Source: Candidatus Dadabacteria bacterium UBA1144 (GTDB lineage Bacteria; Desulfobacterota_D; UBA1144). Taken from it: a stretch of DNA of 8,356 nucleotides. The notes beneath the pieces are model-generated. The model saw only the letters and a list, made by a program, of their open reading frames with translations, ran no database searches and was not told the origin of the DNA. The position numbers were made by a program, and so were the translations under genes. Below are positions 5,920 through 8,356 of this stretch, piece by piece. The stretch covers positions 29,146 to 37,501 of the forward strand of contig DCAB01000012.1 in assembly GCA_002311855.1 (NCBI GenBank), given 5' to 3'. Within the stretch, counting starts at the first letter, position 1; each line of letters starts with the position of its first letter.

Positions 5920-6661
5920 GCGAAGCTTCCATCACCGAATCGTCGATATCAAAATTCGAATAAACATTTTGAACATCATCACATTCTTCTAACATTTCGA
6001 GCATCTTAAGCATATGTTCGGCTGGTTTACCTTCAATGTTTACGGAGTTGCTCGGAATCATCGAAATCTCAGAGGTGGAAATATCAAATCCCTTAGACTC
6101 AAGGCCTTTTTTTATGTTTTCGAAAGTATTAACTAGAGTTAAAACAGAATAAAAATCTTCTTCGTTAATTATATCTTCTGCACCAAGATCTAAAGCCATA
6201 TCGATTAGAGTATCTTCATCGGTGCCATTAGAAACTACCTCTATCCTTCCTTTTTTTTCAAAAATCCAAGAGACACAGCCAGATTCCCCTAAATTGCCAC
6301 CAAACTTAGCAAATACTCTTCTGATTTCTGACACCGTTCTATTCTTGTTGTCGGTTAAGACTTCAACCAATACGGCAACACCTCCTGGTCCATAGCCTTC
6401 ATAAATTGTTTCAATCAAAGAATCACTCTCTAGCTCTCCAGTACCTTTTTTAATAGCCCTTTCAATTGTATCTTTGGGCATATTTTCACTTTTTGCACTA
6501 GCAAGAGCTAATCTTAATCTGGGGTTTGAATCAGAATCACCTCCACGATCACGGGCAGCTATAGTTATCTCTCTTATTAATTTGGTAAAGACCTTTCCCC
6601 TCTTCGCATCAACGGCAGCTTTTTTATGCTTTATAGAATTCCACTTGGAATGTCCAGACAT
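5909..6661 (-). CDS. yebC: YebC/PmpR family translation/regulatory protein
   Basis: A 250-residue full-length member of the YebC/PmpR (TACO1-like) family. The invariant N terminus MSGHSKWNSIKHKKAAVDAK leads into GKVFTKLIREI, and the core YEGYGPGGVAVLVEVLTDNK plus GGNLGESGCVSWIF are unmistakable. Members were first described as DNA-binding regulators; more recent work links them to translation, including relief of ribosome stalling at proline runs, and the mitochondrial relative TACO1 aids translation. The C terminus is acidic (EECDDVQNV...DIDDSVMEASLSL). ATG at 6659-6661 has a strong AGGGTGA ribosome-binding site eight bases upstream and a good promoter at 6683-6711. Its last codons overlap the convergent nuclease gene. 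In many bacteria yebC is followed by ruvC, which is not present here. Confidence 0.95.
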   Translation of the reverse strand: MSGHSKWNSIKHKKAAVDAKRGKVFTKLIREITIAARDRGGDSDSNPRLRLALASAKSENMPKDTIERAIKKGTGELESDSLIETIYEGYGPGGVAVLVEVLTDNKNRTVSEIRRVFAKFGGNLGESGCVSWIFEKKGRIEVVSNGTDEDTLIDMALDLGAEDIINEEDFYSVLTLVNTFENIKKGLESKGFDISTSEISMIPSNSVNIEGKPAEHMLKMLEMLEECDDVQNVYSNFDIDDSVMEASLSL

Positions 6662-6682
6662 ATATCACCCTACATAGTGTAA

Positions 6683-6711
6683 ATTTTATCTTAAACAATA
6701 ATTTAACTCAA
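6683..6711 (-). promoter_or_regulatory. Sigma70-type promoter of yebC
   Basis: On the - strand TTGAGT (6711 to 6706) and TAAAAT (6688 to 6683) are separated by exactly 17 bases. Transcription would start near 6676, giving a leader of about 15 bases that still includes the AGGGTGA ribosome-binding site before the yebC ATG. Confidence 0.65.
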
Positions 6712-6720
6712 TTAAATTTG

Positions 6721-6749
6721 TTGACTTTTATAAAATAAAGAATTATAAA
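6721..6749 (+). promoter_or_regulatory. Sigma70-type promoter of rho
   Basis: TTGACT (6721-6726) and TATAAA (6744-6749) are separated by 17 bases, the best promoter match in the window. Transcription would start near 6756, leaving a leader of about 56 bases before the rho ATG. The -35 lies only nine bases from the -35 of the divergent yebC promoter. The leader shows only a four-pair stem (AGTT/AACT), so no attenuator is evident. Confidence 0.7.
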
Positions 6750-6811
6750 TATTAGTATTACGACCTTTAAGTTGTATTGTAACTCCAATATTTATATCCC
6801 CAAGGTTATCC

Positions 6812-8134
6812 ATGAGTAAGAAAAACGATAGTAAAGAAATTCAAACGGAAGAAGAAAGAGCATCGAGACCACCAAGCTTAAATCTGATGGATCTTAACAA
6901 ACTTCGTGAAATCAAGCCCATGGAGCTTCAAAAAATGACATTTGAGCTCAACATAGACGATACCGGAAGAATGACCAGACAAGATATGATATATGCAATT
7001 CTAAAATCTCAATCTGAAAATCAGGGTGAAATATATGCCGAAGGTGTTTTGGAAATTTTATCTGAAGGTTATGGATTCTTAAGATCCCCTAAGTATAGCT
7101 ACCTCCCTGGTCCAGATGATATTTATGTTTCGAAATCTCAAATTAGATCATTTAATTTAAAATCTGGAGATACTGTAGGCGGATATGTAAGGCTACCAAG
7201 AGAAGGTGAGAAAAATCTGGCGTTGTTAAAAATTGAATCAGTCAATTTTTCTGACCCAAGTTATTGTAGAGAAAGAATTAGCTTTACTAATAGAGTTCCT
7301 CTTCATCCAAATGAAAGATTAAATATGGAGCATGATCCCCAGGAATATTCTACAAGAGTGATTGATATGTTTATACCTGTTGGAAAAGGTCAAAGAGCTT
7401 TATTGGTCTCTCCTCCAAGGGCCGGTAAAACAGTTTTACTTCAGCAAATCGCAAAAGCAATAACCGCGAATAATCCAGATATTTCTCTGTTCGTTTTATT
7501 GATAGATGAAAGACCTGAAGAGGTAACTGATATGGAAAGATCTGTAATAGGTGAGGTCGTAAGTTCCACATTTGATGAACCTGCACAGCGCCATGTGCAA
7601 GTCGCCGATATGGTACTAGAGAAAGCTAAACGACTTGTTGAACATGGAAAAGATGTTGTAATCCTTCTAGATAGTATTACTAGGCTTGCTAGGGCGAGTA
7701 ATACGGTTACTCCAGCTAGCGGAAGAGTCTTAACTGGTGGTATAGAAGCAAATGCTTTACAAAGACCCAAGAGATTCTTTGGCGCCGCCAGGAAAACCGA
7801 AGAGGGGGGAAGTCTCACAATCATAGCAACAGCTTTAATTGACACAGGTAGCAGGATGGATGAAGTCATATTTGAAGAATTCAAGGGTACAGGAAATATG
7901 GAAATATACCTCGACAGAAGACTTGCAGAAAAAAGAATTTATCCTGCAATCGATTTACAAAAATCGGGTACTAGAAAAGAAGAGCTTTTAATCGGTCAAG
8001 AAGATTTAACAAGAATTTGGCTGCTTAGAAAAGTTTTAAATCCAATGAGTTCCAATGAATCAATGGAGTTTCTTCTTGATAAACTGAGAGGATCTAAAAC
8101 TAATAAAGATTTTTTGGATTCAATGAATAGCTAG
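6812..8134 (+). CDS. rho: Transcription termination factor Rho
   Basis: A 440-residue hexameric RNA-dependent ATPase/helicase that ends transcription at Rho-dependent sites. Order of parts: a polar N-terminal extension (about 1-24), the helical Rho N-domain (LNLMDLNKLREIKPMELQ), the cold-shock-like primary RNA-binding site with EGYGFLRSP (85-93), then the ATPase core. Walker A is PPRAGKT (201-207) and Walker B is DVVILLD (281-287), followed by SITRLARASNTV. The secondary RNA-binding R-loop region is TGGIEANALQRPKRFF, and the arginine-finger segment is LDRRLAEKRIYPAID (367-381). All catalytic elements are present and the length is normal (E. coli 419) apart from the slightly long N terminus. 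ATG at 6812 follows AAGG at 6802-6805. It is transcribed from its own promoter, divergent from yebC, and converges on the histone-like gene. Confidence 0.98.
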   Translation: MSKKNDSKEIQTEEERASRPPSLNLMDLNKLREIKPMELQKMTFELNIDDTGRMTRQDMIYAILKSQSENQGEIYAEGVLEILSEGYGFLRSPKYSYLPGPDDIYVSKSQIRSFNLKSGDTVGGYVRLPREGEKNLALLKIESVNFSDPSYCRERISFTNRVPLHPNERLNMEHDPQEYSTRVIDMFIPVGKGQRALLVSPPRAGKTVLLQQIAKAITANNPDISLFVLLIDERPEEVTDMERSVIGEVVSSTFDEPAQRHVQVADMVLEKAKRLVEHGKDVVILLDSITRLARASNTVTPASGRVLTGGIEANALQRPKRFFGAARKTEEGGSLTIIATALIDTGSRMDEVIFEEFKGTGNMEIYLDRRLAEKRIYPAIDLQKSGTRKEELLIGQEDLTRIWLLRKVLNPMSSNESMEFLLDKLRGSKTNKDFLDSMNS

Positions 8135-8160
8135 AGTGCCGCCCTAAGACAGCACCCTCT
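8133..8160. terminator. Stem-loop between rho and the convergent histone-like gene
   Basis: AGAGTGC (8133-8139) pairs with GCAC-C-CTCT (8152-8160) through a small bulge around a 12-base loop; read on the - strand, a six-pair GTGCTG/CGGCAC stem with one G-U pair also forms. It overlaps the rho stop codon and is the only GC-rich hairpin at a gene end here. No T-tract follows on either strand, so it is at best a weak or bidirectional terminator, or a 3'-end stabiliser. Confidence 0.35.
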
Positions 8161-8172
8161 TGATACTGAAAA

Positions 8173-8356
8173 TTATCGCTTTCTTTTCTTAGCTGTTGTT
8201 TTTCTTCTAACAGCTTTTTTGGCTGCAGGCTTTCTTTTCTTAGCCACAGTTTTTCTTCTAACAGCTTCTTTGGCTGCAGGCTTTCTTTTCTTAGCTGTTG
8301 TTTTTCTTCTAACAGCTTTTTTGGCTGCAGGCTTTCTTTTCTTAGCCACAGTTTTT
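8173..8356 (-). CDS. Histone H1-like K/R/A-rich protein, C-terminal part (partial)
   Basis: The last 60 codons of a - strand gene whose start lies beyond the window; the stop is TAA at 8173-8175. The protein consists of 17-residue repeats, KTVAKKRKPAAKKAVRR alternating with KTTAKKRKPAAKEAVRR, ending KTTAKKRKR. This lysine/arginine/alanine/proline composition is typical of bacterial histone H1-like tails (Chlamydia Hc1/Hc2, Bordetella BpH1 and similar), which are disordered, bind DNA non-specifically and compact the nucleoid. The function is inferred from composition only, and an N-terminal domain may exist outside the window. A ribosomal-protein or RNA-binding tail is an alternative. The gene converges on rho, with 38 bases between stop codons. 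Confidence 0.75.
   Translation of the reverse strand, partial: KTVAKKRKPAAKKAVRRKTTAKKRKPAAKEAVRRKTVAKKRKPAAKKAVRRKTTAKKRKR
8180..8356. repeat. 51-bp tandem repeats within the histone-like gene
   Basis: Three full 51-base units (8180-8230, 8231-8281, 8282-8332) and a partial fourth (8333-8356) run to the window edge. Units one and three appear identical; unit two, and the visible part of unit four, carry AGCCACAG where the others have AGCTGTTG, so the true period is 102 bases. The unit is a multiple of three and encodes 17 residues, so copy-number change keeps the frame. Confidence 0.93.

Noticed and set aside
7441..7884. Long open frame on the - strand within rho
   Set aside because: It is the antisense of the highly conserved Rho ATPase core, with no recognisable protein features, so it is a shadow frame.
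8180..8356. Regular repeats considered as a CRISPR array
   Set aside because: The units are contiguous with no unique spacers, are 51 bases long and keep an open protein frame, so they are coding repeats.

Overview
The window is AT-rich bacterial chromosome (roughly one third G+C by eye), densely packed with core housekeeping genes on both strands. No mobile element, phage gene, CRISPR array, rRNA or tRNA is visible. Shine-Dalgarno-like sites, an ATGA start/stop overlap and the standard code fit a free-living bacterium with a streamlined genome. Three features together hint at an uncultured, possibly marine, deltaproteobacterium-like lineage (SAR324, Dadabacteria or similar): a TrmD fused to a second SPOUT methyltransferase domain, a lysine/arginine/alanine-rich histone-like tail, and the low G+C. 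That placement is an inference from a few traits, not a phylogeny.

Layout, left to right. (1) Bases 1-2444, + strand: a short reading-frame tail that is probably the end of rpsP (bS16), about 230 non-coding bases, then khpA, a very short rimM, a trmD fusion and rplS. This is the conserved ribosome-maturation and tRNA-modification operon. rimM and trmD overlap by ATGA, and trmD and rplS are 10 bases apart. (2) Bases 2447-5481, - strand, read right to left: a histidine phosphatase, argS and a CDP-alcohol phosphatidyltransferase, separated by 7-base gaps and so probably one operon. It converges on rplS with 2 bases between the stop codons. (3) Bases 5566-5919, + strand: a small Hjc-like PD-(D/E)XK nuclease. 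Its stop codon overlaps the end of the convergent yebC gene (5909-6661, - strand) by 11 bases. (4) yebC and rho (6812-8134, + strand) diverge from a 150-base region that holds two good back-to-back sigma70-type promoters. (5) Bases 8173-8356, - strand: the C-terminal end of a basic histone-H1-like protein made of 17-residue repeats, cut by the window edge.

Most genes serve translation: ribosome assembly (RimM, bS16, bL19), RNA binding (KhpA), tRNA G37 methylation (TrmD), arginyl-tRNA synthesis (ArgS) and YebC. Transcription termination (Rho), phospholipid synthesis, DNA recombination/repair and nucleoid packaging are also represented.

The best candidates for a second look are the RimM that has only its PRC-barrel half, the TrmD/SPOUT fusion with changed residues in a usually conserved TrmD motif, and the Hjc-like nuclease beside yebC, where bacteria often keep ruvC. 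Also notable are the homogenised histone-like repeats and the absence of convincing intrinsic terminators at the tail-to-tail gene ends. I did not find a defence system or other clearly new multi-gene system.
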